A DNA stretch of 64,000 nt from positions 1 to 64,000 of the forward strand of contig MNCI01034097.1 of assembly GCA_015680685.1 (NCBI GenBank), written 5' to 3'. The notes under the pieces were generated by a model that ran no database searches, was not told the origin of the DNA, and saw only the letters and a list, made by a program, of their open reading frames with translations. Position numbers and translations under genes: made by a program. This DNA is from Gnetum montanum. Its lineage: Eukaryota > Streptophyta > Gnetopsida > Gnetales > Gnetaceae. The stretch's first letter is position 1; the number at the start of each line of letters is the position of its first letter. Below, piece after piece: positions 45,094-58,134 of the stretch.

Positions 45094-46260
45094 TGTAAAC
45101 AAGATTAATTGAAATGAAAAATAATGAAAATCTGGTTTAGAGAAAAATGCATAGAATAATACAAAATTATAGTAATTTTTACAACAAATGAAATAGTAAA
45201 CTTTATTGCAATAGAATATTGGAAATAAAAAAAATTTCAAGATATGTACAAATGGGGCCTAGGGATGCAAAGGATTCACTTCAATGGGGGTTTGGAGTCT
45301 ATTGAAGTGAATAGCTTTAAACACCATGGTCAGCTCCATGATCCAGGTGCTTCATAACTTCAAAAATTGCAAAACCTTGTTGTTCTCCTGACCAAATCTA
45401 CAATGTTGATGGTACAAGGGGTAAGATATGTGAGGGGTTTTAGGCCATAGGGAAGAGCCATGGTAGGAGTCTTGGTTTCTAGATAGCTTAGTATTACAAC
45501 AAAATCTCACACAATCTCAGGTGTTGAAAGATGGTCAAAATGGTTGTAGGTTCCATGCTATAAAATCTCCAAGAAAGTCTCATGTTTACAATGAGTTTTC
45601 AAAGCTCTCAGATGTCAAAGTGATGGAACCTTTTCATGGTAATCAAGTTTGGTTTATATAGCTTTTATGATCATAATTTTGGTTGTAAATTTCTATCCTA
45701 ATTACTAATAAATCAATGTCGCATGCAAGTGTAGCATGTGTCTAAATCCATCATGGTTTTCATTTATAGTAAATTTTGATACCCCTAAGGTGCCAAAACC
45801 ATTCCAATTACTAAAAATAGTGAATAGGAATTTTACCCATGCTAACTTCTTCCATACATGCTAGTCTTCTAGGAGCAATGTTGAGCTTGCAAGAGCAACA
45901 TTGGGTTGCATGGGCAATGCTAAGCTACATGAGAAATGTTGGGATGTAGGATCAACATTGGGGTGCTGGAACAATGCTAAGGCTGCTAGAGCCACACTAG
46001 AGTTATTGGAGTAACATTGGGTTTACTAAACTTCAAGGGAAACACTAGAGTTTCATGAGCCATTATAAGGCTATAGGAGCTATGTTGAGGCTTCGAGAGC
46101 TAAACCACCTCAACCAAACACCCCCGCCCCCGCCCNGTGAAATTGCATCTTGTGGATTACAATCTCTATATTTTATAATGAGATTTTAGTTTTTGGTTTC
46201 ATGGGATGAAACTTACAATGACAAAAAGATTACAACATGCATTTTCTTGGTGGTGTTTCA
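45094..46260 (-). repeat. LTR of Tat element E
   Basis: Minus strand: starts TGAAACACCACCAAGAAAAT next to a polypurine tract (AAAGAGGGGCCAA), ends ...GTTTACA. A TATA box (CTATATAAACC) is near 45655. Subrepeats with CAATGTTG / CAACATTG pairs fill the upstream part (45860-46040). It is the same family as LTR A. As with A, a conserved ~90-base segment lies just outside its downstream end. Confidence 0.75.
46117..46138. repeat. C-rich run with an undetermined base
   Basis: ACACCCCCGCCCCCGCCCN within LTR E. The only N of the window is at 46136. This is likely a sequencing-difficult G-tract on the minus strand, and the base count may be wrong. Confidence 0.8.
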
Positions 46261-47275
46261 TTGGCCCCTCTTTATTGGCATCTTGAGGATTGACCTGAGA
46301 GGCACCAACAAAGAATGCAAATTACCACTGACAATCCATTAGTAATGTTCCCTCTCTATGCTTAATTCTATAGTGTTGAACCATGCTAAAGAATGCTCAT
46401 GATGATGGAATAAGGTTAAGGTAAGGGCTATCATTGGCTATAGTAAAATAATTAGAAGGTTAATAGTGAGTTTCAAATGTTGACATCATGGCTACGATAT
46501 GGCATTGACATGTTGATCAATCAATAAGTCTTTACACATCATGTTTTGAAGTATTGGTCACTCGATAATGCATTTGAGGGGACCAACATCTCACTCCAAG
46601 GTTTCTTTGGTCATTAGGCTCCTCCTTTGAATGTTTGGACCATCAATTTGGGTTTCATTTGCCTTTCAAATTCTTGAAAATTTACTTACCCATTTTTTTT
46701 TGAAATGAAACCTTCAAGAATTTTCATTACCAAGGCTAATTTTGATATGGTTTCTTGGATGAATGAGATGTGTTACATCTATTAGACTTAAAGGTGAAGA
46801 ATGATGAAGGGATTTCATATGGCCATAATGCATGTGTCAAACATCAGTCATCACAACCATTTAGGGTAAGGAAGGTACCAATTAGGTTATGGGGTTGGGC
46901 TTAAGGAGAGGTAATAAGAGTGAAGTGGAATAAGCACTCTTGGTAAGATATGACAAACTCACCAAATCTTATGCATTGAGGTCACATGGTGACTTGCTAC
47001 CATAATGAGTTGCATCTTCATAGTGAATCAAGGCACCATCTTGCAAGAACAACTCCAAGAGAATAAGAAAATAATACCAAAAAAGTCGTATTGTTACAAT
47101 ACAATGCATAAGGCTATATAAAATGATCAGCAAACTAGGCTACCATAGGTCAATCATGTTACAAAGTTTCACAATTCATCTATTATGTGAATAGATGGAA
47201 AGGGGTCATGTAGGCTTACATTTCATTGGTTGCAAAGGTCATCAATGCTAACTACTAGTTCTCATAGGCTACATC
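46261..47275 (-). other. 3' untranslated region of element E
   Basis: No coding frame between the integrase stop (about 47276) and the LTR. It begins at the LTR with the polypurine tract. Confidence 0.6.
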
Positions 47276-48090
47276 TAGTAAGGCTTTAGGTAGGAATGAT
47301 TAACTAGATTTGCCAACTCATTTCCATTCATGTATGCTATCCTAAAGGCTTCATTACCATAGGCCCTAGTGACCAAGAGAGATACTTTCCAATTGGCTGA
47401 CAATTTGTCCACATGCTTATGAATAGCTTTGAAGACTAGGTCTCCTTCCTTGATCTTACACTTACTTAGGTCATGGTGATGTTGCTCTTTCTATTTCTCT
47501 TAGTACCACTTAATGTGAGCAAGCATTCACACCCATTGCTCTTCCACTAAGTCTATATCCATGATGCATAGCTCCTTGTTTTGTTCATCATTGATTAAGT
47601 CTACTAGAACTACTTAGAGTTATGGTACTTGCAATTTAAGAGGAAAAAAAGCTTCAAAACCATAAACTAAGGTATATGGAGTTACATCAGTTATGGTTTG
47701 GTAGGTCTAAAATGCATGGACAAGCCACTCATTCCACTTATGTTTTCTATTACTTAGCATCTTCTTGAGCAACTTTATGATGGCCTTATTACTTTCTTCA
47801 ACTTTACCATTGGCTTGAGAGTAATATGGTGATGAGAAGAAATTCTTAATGCCTAGGTCATGACAAAAGTTCTTCATTTCTTGGCTGCTAAATTATGATC
47901 CATTATCTATGACTATGATCATAGGTATTCTAAAATAGGCTACTATGTTATCTAGTATGAATCTACAAACTTGTTGAGATGTTGTCTTTCTTAGAAAAAT
48001 AGCTTCAACCTACTTTAAGAAGTATTTAGTTGTAGTGATGATAAAGCTATGCCTTATGGAAAACGTCAATATTATAGGTCCAATGATATT
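47276..48090 (-). pseudogene. pol: integrase of element E, C-terminal part
   Basis: Read leftward from the F insertion: IIGPIILTFSIRHSFIITTT, EAIFLRKTTSQQVCRFILDN, VIDNGS, ANGKVEESNKAIIKLL, then NWKVSLLVTRAYGNEAF and NHSYLKPY. With 58135-58500 it makes a full integrase. All three catalytic acids (LDIIGP, DNGS, VEES) are kept, unlike in A and D, although other stops are present (for example TAG at KxVEAI). Confidence 0.85.
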
Positions 48091-48976
48091 TGATGAGCAA
48101 CAAGGTACCACTATGCCCAACCATACGAATCACAGGTGTTCACATGTGATCTAGTCAAATTCCATAGAGTATAATTACTAAGTACAACAAAGCTAAATAG
48201 TGCATGCATGTTATTTTCTCATTGTCTTCCAAGTACCACTTGTGGAATGCAATTGTATGGTTAAGTGTGACTAAGGCATAATATTTTTATTATTTTTTGT
48301 TTTTATGGAATTACTCACCTAGAACAAAAATAAAAGTAAGAGCGATTAAAAGTAAGAGTAATAATTGCTAAGTAAACTATAGTCTAATCTAGCCTAACAC
48401 AAGTAACTATTCCCACTTCCTAGACACATCCTGAACATTGTGCAAACACTATTGGGCTATCAAATGCTAGTCGTTTTTGAGCTACCAAGTGTCACACATA
48501 TGCTCAAAGGGGTTGTTCTTGTGTATCTTAATAGGTTACTTGATTAATCAAAATTAATTACTACATAAATAAGATTAATGGAAATTGCATGAAATCACAA
48601 TATATAAATGTATAAGAAAGAAAGTCTCAAGTGCTACAAGGAATGGATCAAAGAGTTTGTCTTTATTGCCAACACATTAGTGTGTTCAAGTACATCAATG
48701 CTTAAATAAAGATTTATTCACACTTAGACTTCCTAATGTGGGCACTTGGAAAATATTCTAACTTTCAAATGGACAAACTGCAAGAGTTTCACTACTTGAC
48801 TACCAAAAACTTACTCCGAATTGTGCACCTAGGCACTATATTTATAGACCTAGGTGTAACCCTATGATATTGAATGTATGATATCACATCTTGGGCTGCA
48901 ATATCATGTACCTGATATCATGTATTTGATATCATGGCCACCCCAATATTGGAGCATTGAAAAACACAATTTATCA
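48091..48976 (-). repeat. 3' LTR of element F
   Basis: 886 bases. TATA box CTATAAATATAG (minus strand) near 48836. It contains the pair of direct blocks AATATCATG / ATACATGATATC near its U3 end. Confidence 0.92.
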
Positions 48977-51000
48977 TACCCCCACGATTGAATGAAAACT
49001 CACCCTTGAGTATAAAAGAAGAGGAAAAAGTCCTTTACAAAATATATTAGGGGGTGTGAACTTATTTGATTGACATGTAGACTGACACAGAGAGAACAAA
49101 CAAATACAGAAGAGCCCGAGCATACAATATTATGATGATGTACAAAATTGGGTGTTCATGATAATAGAAAAGAACACCAATAGATCCAAAGGGCATCCAA
49201 CCCATCTTGGCAATAGAAGAATAAGGGATAGGTAGAAGAGATCCAACAATCATGAACAATCTCTTGTGAGTGGTATGGTTGCAACCTCCTTGGTGATGAC
49301 AATCCTGCTTCTAGTCCATGCTTCCCTCTACAATCACAAAAAAAAAACCAAGGATTAGTATATATAGTACAATAGATCATGGCTAAATACCTTGTCTCAT
49401 TAGTGATTTTATCTAGCCAGCTTGTGATTATGATAGATTGGTTGCTTGATGTTATTAGTGGAAAGATTGATGAATGGGTTAAGTAAGAGAAGTGATCTAT
49501 ACAATTTAGAAAAAGCTTAACACAAGGAATATTGGAAAGAGGGTATTCACAATAATAAAAAGGAGTTCATTACAAATAGTTGTGAAGGTATGTACAATTG
49601 GATGACATGGATGGGGTAAATAAAAAAATTTAATTATAATAATGTCTAAGGGTAAAGAACTAAACTTAACCAAACTAAAAGATATGCAAGTGGGTCCTCC
49701 CCGAAGTAGACACAGGCCTTTTATGCCCTTGCATAACTTCAAACCAAGGATTCCATGGGCACCATGGATGATTAATGGTTATGGAAAGTTAAGTACAAAA
49801 ATCCAAAAGTAACTAACTGAGAAACCTGACATATCAAACTAGAAAATTGAATTAAAACATGAAACTAGTAGTGAAGTGAGGCATGAAAAGCATAGATGGA
49901 TGATAGAGAGAGTGGAATGGAGTTTCTAATTATGGTCACATGTAGTCCCTTGTGGAGTTTGTGATTAAATGACTTGTTAGGATCTATCCTTAGTCTAGAT
50001 CAAAACCAACCACTTTCAGTAACTTTGCATTGACATTCTAAGGCTAGTCCATCCTCTAAAACACAAGAATGATCTTACAACACAACCACAGTTCCAAATT
50101 GAAGTGAAGGTAGGAAGTGAGCAAGGGTCTTAGTTAGAGGAGATAAGAAAAGTCTCATAACCAGTGCTTGTAGCCCTTTTATTTGGTCTAAGGGGTGTGC
50201 TTTGAATTTCCATTTTTTTTGTATGGGAACCATACCATGCAAAGACCCATGCATTTTTCACATTTATTTTATCTAAGGGATGTGCTTTTAATCCTCATCA
50301 TTTATTTTTGAATGATGATGACCACACCATGGAAGGACTTATTGGACTTCCTATTGTGAAATGACATAGAATAGTGAGAAGCTTACAAGAACACTCTTGC
50401 ACATAGGAAAATAAGAAGACACAAAGAATACCGCATATCTTTGAAGCCACAGCTTGTCCAAACCTTTGATTCCTTCCCAATTCTAGAAATGACACAAGTC
50501 ATCAATTTATTAAAGTTGCATTAATGAAGAAGAGACTGCATGCTTCCAAAACAAGGAAAACTATAGAGTATGTGGATGGGTCAATGATGTGGTCTCACTA
50601 CCTATTACATGAAAAGAAACCATGTCCTAGTCATCAGTAACGACATTTAAAGTTAGAAACCAGACATCAACAATCAAATTATAAATGGAGCATACCACCA
50701 TCAAGTAGTGCATTACCATTATACCTGCCACCTTATTAACAAAGAAAGTAGAGAAACACATCAAGCACAAGAAAACATAACCATAAAAGAAAGTAAAAGA
50801 GTAGATAATAAATATTGAATATATTAATGATGGTGTAAAACAAAAACTAAGAGAAGACCAATGACCTTAAAAATAAAAATATGTAAAACAAAGAAGATGA
50901 AAAAAAAAGTTGTAAAACCAAAAATGTGGAAAACAAAAAAGTCAAAAACTGAGGAGTTGCCTAAGGTGTTAGTATGGATGGCCATCTTCCCCATGACTAA
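48977..51000 (-). other. 3' region of element F, polypurine tract, no clear gene
   Basis: The polypurine tract CGTGGGGGTA (minus strand) touches the LTR. Athila elements often carry an env-like ORF here. I find only short frames, one of which (50824-50950, FDFFVFHIFGFTTFFFIFFV) is strongly hydrophobic but is low-complexity T-rich DNA. I do not claim an env gene. Confidence 0.5.
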
Positions 51001-52460
51001 GTTGGAAGGGAGGGATCCAAATGATTGACTATGGTTGTCCATCTGATGAGGTGTTTGTTGTGTTGGTTAGCTTAAGCTTATGGAAGGGTTTTATTTGTTG
51101 AATGTTGACTAATTGTTTCTTATTTGGTCTATCAAGTTTGTAGATGATCATGGCCCCAAATGCAAAAGTCTCATCAATAATGTAAGGTCCTTTCCACAAT
51201 GTTTGAAATTTGGTTCATTGGGATACATGTGTAGGATTCCAATAGAGAACACTATCTCTTGGTTGAAACTTGACTTTTCTTATTTTGAGATCATGGAATT
51301 TCTTGTTGAATGCCTTATGTGTTTCATTGGATGACATGGCCATTAACCAATTTTTGTCTAGCAAGTTAAGGTTCATCAATCATTCTTTTTGTGCTAGACT
51401 TAGATTTAGGTCAAGATCATAGGCTGTAGAGAGTGTATGGAGCTTGGATTGGATGGGCAATGTTGGTAGTTTTCTGTACACAAGCTCATAGGGAGAATAA
51501 CCTATGAGAAGCTTCCATGTGGAGTGATAGGCCCAAAGGGAATAATTGAATTTAGTGATCCATTTCCTTCGGTATTTGCTAATGGTACGTGTTAAGATTT
51601 TTGTAGTCTCCCAATTAGTGACCTCAACTTGACCATTAGCTTGGCGATGATATGGTGTTGTGAGTTTATGTTCAACCCCCAAGCATTACATTAGCTTCTA
51701 GAAAGTGGCACATGTAAAATGAGTTCCATTATTAGAAATTAATGCATGAGGTATACCAAACCTATTTATGATGTTTTTTTGTACAAACCAAGTAGCAATG
51801 GTGGATGTATAGTGCTTCTGCCCACTTGGTACAATAGTTAACTACAACTATTATATATTCCTTTTAATTTGATAAAGATGCAATGGGACCCATAAATTCA
51901 ATGCCCCAAATATCAAATGGCTCGAGAGGTTGTATCCAATGTTGTGAACCCTCCATTCGAACTGTCATTCCACCATCCCTCTAGCAACAATCACAAGTAT
52001 GGATAAATTGGTATACATCCCTGAAGATTGTTGGCCAATAATATCCTACCATGAGGAGTTTTATGGTTGTGCATCTTCCAGCATAATGGCCCCCAAAAGG
52101 ACCTTTGTGAGCATCCTAGAGAACACACAGTTGATCCATATCAGGGATATACCAATGTACCAAGCCATCTGAACAAACTTTGTAAATGTTTTCATTAATC
52201 TCCATGAAATGCTTGACCTAGTGAAGAAACTGTTGTTTCTTTCTAGTCTCCAGCCCTTAGTTCTTTCTTGAGTAGATAAGTGAGGATGGTGTCATACCAT
52301 TTTAGTTCATTAGGCATTTGTGCAATGATAGCATCAGCAAGGAGAGATTTGTCAGGGATTTGATCAGATAAAGAGCTCTCTTTCTCCTTATCATCCCATC
52401 TTAGTGACGATAAGTGATCCACAACCACATTCTCCACATATGTATGATCTATCATTGTGC
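51001..52460 (-). pseudogene. pol: integrase of element F
   Basis: It starts with VENVVVDHLSSLRWDD (the '..ADHLSRL' linker after RNase H) and the zinc-binding HKGPFGGHYAG. Then comes the core (IWGIEFMGPI, EYIIVVVNYCTKWAEAL), VEHKLTTPYHRQANGQVEV and a C-terminal part (FNYSLWAYHSTWKLLIGYSP, WKGPYIIDETF). The first Asp reads as Glu (GIEFMGP), and stops occur near 51.6-51.8 kb. Typical of Athila. Confidence 0.85.
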
Positions 52461-54139
52461 GATCGAATTCCTACAAAATCACAAGCCATTGTATGACATG
52501 GGGACTCACCATTGATTTTTTCATTAGAACTATAATGGCACTATGATCTATGTGTACAAACACTTTGTAGCCAAGCACATAGTACCTAAAATTCTCTAAA
52601 GTAAACACCAGTGCCATCAACTCCTTTTCTAAGGTGGTGTAGTTTAGTTGTGCACCTGAAATGCTCTAGCTTCCTTAGTGAATATAATATAGACATTTTT
52701 GATCATCCATCTACATAAGAACTACCCCCAAAGCATAATTCAATGCATCATACATCACATGAAATGATCTAGACCAATCTAGTGCTTAAAGAATGGAGGT
52801 TTCAATCAAATTTTTCTTCAACTATTGAAATGCTACTTCACATGAAAGGGTCTAGATGAAAAATGCATCCTTCTTTGTTAATTCTACCAATGGCTTGGCA
52901 ATTTTGGAAAAATTCTTGATGAAGTGCTGGTAGTAGTTAGTATGACCAAGGAATGATCACACTTCTTTGACTATTTCAAGTTGACAAGTTATTTCTTCAA
53001 TGACCCTTATTTTTTAGGGTCCACCTCAATTCCTACTTTTGAGATGTGATGCCCCAAGACTATGCCTTCCTAGACCATAAGATGGCTCTCTTGCCAATTG
53101 AGCCAGAGGTTTATTTCAACACATCTCGTTAACACCTACTCAAGATAGTCGAGGGCTTGCTTGAATGTAACTCTGTAGGTAGAAAAATTAACCATAAAAA
53201 CTTCTACCCTACTACTAATCTATTGTTGGAAAATGTTGAGAACTAATCGTTGAAATATGGATAGGGCATTGCATACACCAAATGGCATCTATCAGTAAGC
53301 AAAATTTCCCCAAGGACTTGTGAAAGTTATCTTTGCTTGGTCCTCTTCTACAATCAAAATTTGGTTATAGCCACTATAACCATCAAAAAAGCTATAATAA
53401 CAATGCCCAAAAATGGTGTCCATCATTTGGTCGATGAAAGGAAATGGAAAATGATCCTTGAAAGTTGCCATGTTAAGTAGCTAGAAGTTAATCTGCACCT
53501 TCCATTTGCCTCCCTCCTTTGGTACAATCACAAGTGGACTGACCCACTCACTATCTATGATAGGGTAGATGAATTCCACTTTGAGGAGTTATTCAATCTC
53601 CTCTTTGACAATCTATTTTAACTTAGGATTCAAATTTCATTACGATTATTGTTTCAGCTTGATGGTAGGGTCGACGTATATTCAATGCTAGAATATTCTT
53701 GAATCTATCCTAGTAAGTTCAAAATATAACTAGGCAAAGGTTGTTGACCATTTTTCCATAGCTTTTATCAACCTTCTCTTCTATTCAGTAGCAAGCTTGG
53801 CATTAATGATAACCAGCCTTTCATTTTTCAGAAATATGTGCTCCATTTTAGCTAGTAGTGTTTTTAATTCAAAGGGATCTTATTTAAAATTATTAGAAAT
53901 TTCCAACTTACCCCAATTTCCATCATCATTTGCTCCTTCGGAGAGCTAGTGATGAACTTACTCAAGTTCATCCATACTTGCAACATATTCATTCATAATG
54001 TACTATTGCTAGCATTAGTTGTTAGCCACTAGATGTCCTCTTTTTTTGTGGCTACTGCATGCAAGCATCTCTAGATATCAACTTCTTGTGCACATTGCTT
54101 GTATGCATAGATAGATGTTTACTTTACTGACCATAACTT
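52461..54139 (-). pseudogene. pol: reverse transcriptase and RNase H of element F
   Basis: RT: EFIYPIIDSEWVSPLVIVPK, GGKWKVQINF, PFPFIDQMMDTIFGHCYYSF, DGYSGYNQILIVEEDQAKIT, MPFGVCNALSIFQRLV. The catalytic site reads FMVNFSTY where Athila has FMDDFSVYG, so both acids are gone. RNase H follows (52.45-52.85 kb) but is heavily broken. The first 400 bases upstream (53.7-54.1 kb) are an unreadable linker from protease. Confidence 0.88.
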
Positions 54140-54580
54140 TTACACACAATAGCACCTTGAATCACTACACGCAATACATGGAACTTTATTCTTCTTGATC
54201 TTTCCAAATTTATTTTCTTTTGATATTTTCAAGGAAAGATCTCTAATTCCCATTTTGGTATCAACAGTACTTAACCACACCTTTACCATAATAATTGAAA
54301 AGTCCCCCTTGCAGTTCTCCACTTTGATTACTAGGAAATCAGCAGGATATGACCACCCACAAACAATGGTGACAATGTCCTCAACTAGCCCCAATGGAAT
54401 AATTATGGACTGGTCTACAAGTTCCAGCCAAATGTTTTTCTTCTTTAACGAAGGAAGATTCCACATTATGTACATCTCATGCAAAATCAAATTGACATTG
54501 GAACTAGAGTCAAGAAGAGCTTTACAAGGCTCATTCCCAGCAATTTGCAAGTAAACTAGGGGACTCCTAGGATCAGCTAA
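54140..54580 (-). pseudogene. aspartic protease of element F
   Basis: A 136-codon open frame with CKALLDSSSNVNLILHEMYI (Athila pattern 'AL.DLGASVN..P...Y'), then LELVDQSIIIPLGLVEDIV and YPADFLVIKVENCKGDFSII. Gly-Ala of the active site are replaced by Ser-Ser, so it is probably inactive. The 'ILGRPFL' motif is decayed (FSIIMVKVWLST). Confidence 0.85.
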
Positions 54581-56900
54581 TTTTTTGAGTAGGTTACCAT
54601 CTCAAATCCAATCGAATATAGCATGTGTCAGCATTACAGTATGGATTCAAGAAGGATTTTGGTTTGAAGGGGACTTGGATAGAGAGGAAACAAAGGAAGT
54701 TGGAGGAGTAGGGTTACCAACCATTGATGTGTCTAAGGGCTTTGGTGGACTATGAGGTTTGAAGAAGGATCTTTTCCTTGTTCATGGTTATGACCCACTT
54801 GATGGGTTAACCAATTGTAGGTTAACTACCCTTATAGTCTTCCTTTGTTGTGGTTGTATAAGCAATTCACCCTACATGTATAGAGTAGGTGGTAGTTGTG
54901 CAAGAGGTGGAGAAGTAGGTGTAGATAGGAGGTACATGAGGGTAGTAGGTGGCATCCCTCCTTGGATAGGATGATTGGTATGCTTTAGGAGGGTAGTGGT
55001 GAGGTTGTTAAGTAGCAACATGACCAAAGAAGTCCCTTCAAGATGAAGGTAGCCAAACATAGTAACCGTAGGAATCTGGCTGTCAGTAAGGGTATTTCTA
55101 TCTTGGAGGTGGTAATGTCCACGATTGTGGTTGCTACTACTATTGGTATAATTCATAGGGTTGTGGAGGTATTCCACTTGGATAGTATTTCTATGGTTGG
55201 TGGAACTATCAAGAATTTCCTTGTGGATAAGGTAATCTTTTTGGAGTTTGCCTTTGTGCAAGTCGTGGATGTAAGGCATACATCCCAGATTCTTGTAAGT
55301 GTGATACAATTGGACAACATCCCTTAGGATGTTCATCCTAGTAGACATCACAGGCACGATCATCATTTGAATCGCTATCCATAGTTATCTTACCTTTACC
55401 CTTAGATATGGCATGTTTAGCTTCCTTACGTCTCCGATGCCCACACTCACTGCTTTGCTCCTTTGACTCCTCAAAAATTTTTAAAACTTGAAACTTATTG
55501 TCCATGGAGTCCCATAATTGATCAACCTTAGTCATGATTTCTAATTGAAATTTCTAGAATGGCAAGGTCTTCTGATTAACCACCTCATCTTTGGCAAAAT
55601 CATCCTTACTATCACAAAATCAAACCCTCTTTTCCCAAATAGAAGAATCCCTATTATATTCTTCTGCACTTTCACATTTTCTCGATTCTCCCTCCACCTT
55701 GGCTACCTACTCAATTAATTTTTGAATCCAATGAGCACTCAACTCCATCAATCTCCCTTGAACATAGACACTAAGGGTTTTCCTAGTTTTAGACTACAAC
55801 CCATCTATGATATGGTGAAGCTGATCAAGCTAAGAGTATCCATGGCCAAGACACCTATGCAATAGAGAGTAGTATCAACCATTAGCAGCATCCAAGGGCT
55901 CATCATTCCCTTTATTTCACTCTTGAATTTTTTTTCTTAATTTCAATACTTGGGAGTACATTTGATATTTGTCATTGAATAATTCCAACATCGTACTCCA
56001 TTGCTTGATTGATTCTAGTTCCAAGGATCAATACTAATTTTCTAATTCCTTTATCAATGTCCTTGGAAATAATTTCAACTGTTGTCATTCATTCTCAATA
56101 TTCTACAAGGCACATGTATCTTGGAAGGCCTAAAGATGATTTTTTGGATTAGCATCATATCCTCCCTCAAACCAAGGGATGTTGTTCATATCCAGCCTCT
56201 TTATTCTGCTATCCTTTACATGCCTTGTTGGAATCCTCATAGCCATTACAATATTCAACATTCCCTAAGTAGCAAGTAGAGGTTCATCAAGGCCATGATG
56301 GTGGTGCTTATGATGTTCTCTACTTGCCCTTCTTTCTTGATTATGGGCCTCTCTAGATTGTCCACATCTTTGGTCATGACTATCCCAATGGTCTTGTCTA
56401 TTGTTCTGGTCCCATCAGTCACTTCTATCATGGTTATTTCTTCTACAACCACGATCTGAACTAGATGAAGAAGAAGACAATAATGATGAAGGGAAAGAAG
56501 AAGGAGAACTTGATCCATGCTAATTCCTATCACCCTTCCTTTGATGCTCATGATCATGACCATGATCATGATCATGAAGGGAAATCCATTTTTTTCATTA
56601 GATCTATTTTGACCAGAACCTAGATTGTGGATTGTGGATTATACATTCTGGTTAAGAGATCCTTGAGAAAAATCAAAAAGAGGAGAATCACTAAAGAAGT
56701 TTTCAACTTCATTAATTGGACCAAGTGGAGGTGGAAAGATATTTGACCCCTTGCCCTTCACAAGCTCCTATTGGTGCTCCAACTGACGATATCTTAATCT
56801 TTGCACTTTAGTCAGATGATAATCCCTTGAGTCAAGATCTCACATCTCATATTCTCCATCGAGATGTTGAAGCCCATGTCGTGTCAGCATTAGCTAGATC
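54581..56900 (-). pseudogene. gag: gag of element F
   Basis: A His/Arg/Ser-rich N-terminal tail (DHDHGHDHEHQRKGD, a run of Ser, REHHKHHHHGLDEP) leads into the Athila Gag core: RIKRLDMNNIPWFEGGYDAN, QQLKLFPRTLIKELEN, IKQWSTMLELFNDKYQMYSQ. After this come a basic/acidic tail (ECGHRRRKEAKHAISKGKGK) and a Pro-rich linker to protease (54.58-55.3 kb). It has many stops. 56901-57225 is the leader, without a frame. Confidence 0.75.
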
Positions 56901-57225
56901 ATTGATAGAATAGATTAGTCAAGTGACAATAGAATGTTGCCTTTCATATCACGCCATCGCATTAGTTCATCTTGATGCAAGATGAAGGTAAAGTCTAGTA
57001 CATACTCATTTGGACAAGCATATATCACTAATATTGTTGAGGCACCTGAACTACCCTGGGTGGAGATGGACTCCTATGAGAAGAAGACATTTTTTGTTAA
57101 TAAACAGTGTGAAATTAAGATTTAATTTAATGATGTTAATAATTTTTTTCATAGGATTTGACTCTAAGGGCTTGAACAACGAGGTTACTAAGTTTCACTA
57201 GGTTTAGATAATGCAGAAAGAACTA

Positions 57226-57247
57226 TAGTCTTTGGAAACAATGGCAA
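57226..57247 (-). other. primer-binding site of element F, Athila (tRNA-Asp) type
   Basis: The minus strand reads TTGCCATTGTTTCCAAAGAC, the position-by-position decay of the Athila site TTGGCGCCGTTGCCGGGGAC (most changes G to A or C to T). It touches the LTR end. Confidence 0.7.
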
Positions 57248-58134
57248 TGATGAGCAGCAAGGTACCCCTACGTCCAACCATATGAATCACAAGTGTTCAT
57301 GTGCAATCTGGTCAAATTCCATAGACTATAATTACTAAGTACACTAGAGGTAAATAGTGCATGCATGTTGTTCATTCGTTGTCTTTCCAATTCCACTTGT
57401 GGAATGCAATTGTATGGTTAAGTGTGACTAAGGCATAAGATTTTTATTATTTTGTGTTTTTATGGAATTACTTTCCTAGAACAAGAATAAAAGTAAGAGT
57501 GATTGAAATTAAGAGCGATTAATTGCTAAGTAAACTATAGTCTAATCTAGCCTAACACAAGTAACTCTTCCCACTTCTTGGACACATCTTAAAAGTTGTG
57601 CAAACACTATTGGGCTATCAAATGCTAGTTGTTTTTGAGCTACCAAGTGTCACATGTATGCTCGAAGGGGTCGTGCTTGTGTATCTTAATAATTTTCTTG
57701 ATTCATCAAAATTAATTACTACATAAATAACATTAATGTAAATTTCATCAAATCATAATATATAAATGCATAAGAAATAAAGTCTCAAGTGCTACAAGAA
57801 ATGGATCAAAGAGTTCATCTTTATTTCCAACACATTTGTGTGTTTAGGTACATCAATGCTTGAATAAAGATCTATTCACACTTAGACCTCTTGTTATGGG
57901 AACTTGGAAAATATTCTAACTTTCAAATGAACAAACTGCAAGAGTTTCACTACTTGATTGCCAAAAACTTACTCCCAATTGTGCACATTGGTGCTACATT
58001 TATAGACTCGGGAGTAAACCTACAATATTGAATGTACAATATTGCATCTTGGGTCATGATATCACGTACCCAATATTGTGTACCCAATATCAAGGCCATC
58101 CCAATATAAAAGCATTGAAAAATACAATTTATCA
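57248..58134 (-). repeat. 5' LTR of element F
   Basis: 887 bases, the partner of 48091-48976. TATA box CTATAAATGTAG (minus strand) near 58000. Confidence 0.92.

Larger units (their letters stand above)
48091..58134 (-). mobile_element. complete Athila-type Ty3/gypsy element (F), 10.0 kb, inserted in element E
   Basis: LTRs at both ends start TGATGAGCA and end TTTATCA. Flanks are ATATT (48086-48090) and ATATC (58135-58139), a target duplication with one change. Removing F restores E's integrase reading GLDIIGPI exactly across the joint. The order leftward is LTR, Athila-type primer site, gag, protease, RT, RNase H, integrase, 2 kb 3' region, polypurine tract, LTR. LTR identity is about 90% by eye, higher than for D, so F is younger. 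All enzymes are broken. Confidence 0.92.

Noticed and set aside
50824-51042. env-like transmembrane protein of the Athila element
   Set aside because: The hydrophobic run comes from an AAAAAC/AAATG-rich tract, and the first half is the integrase tail; no signal peptide or further frame.
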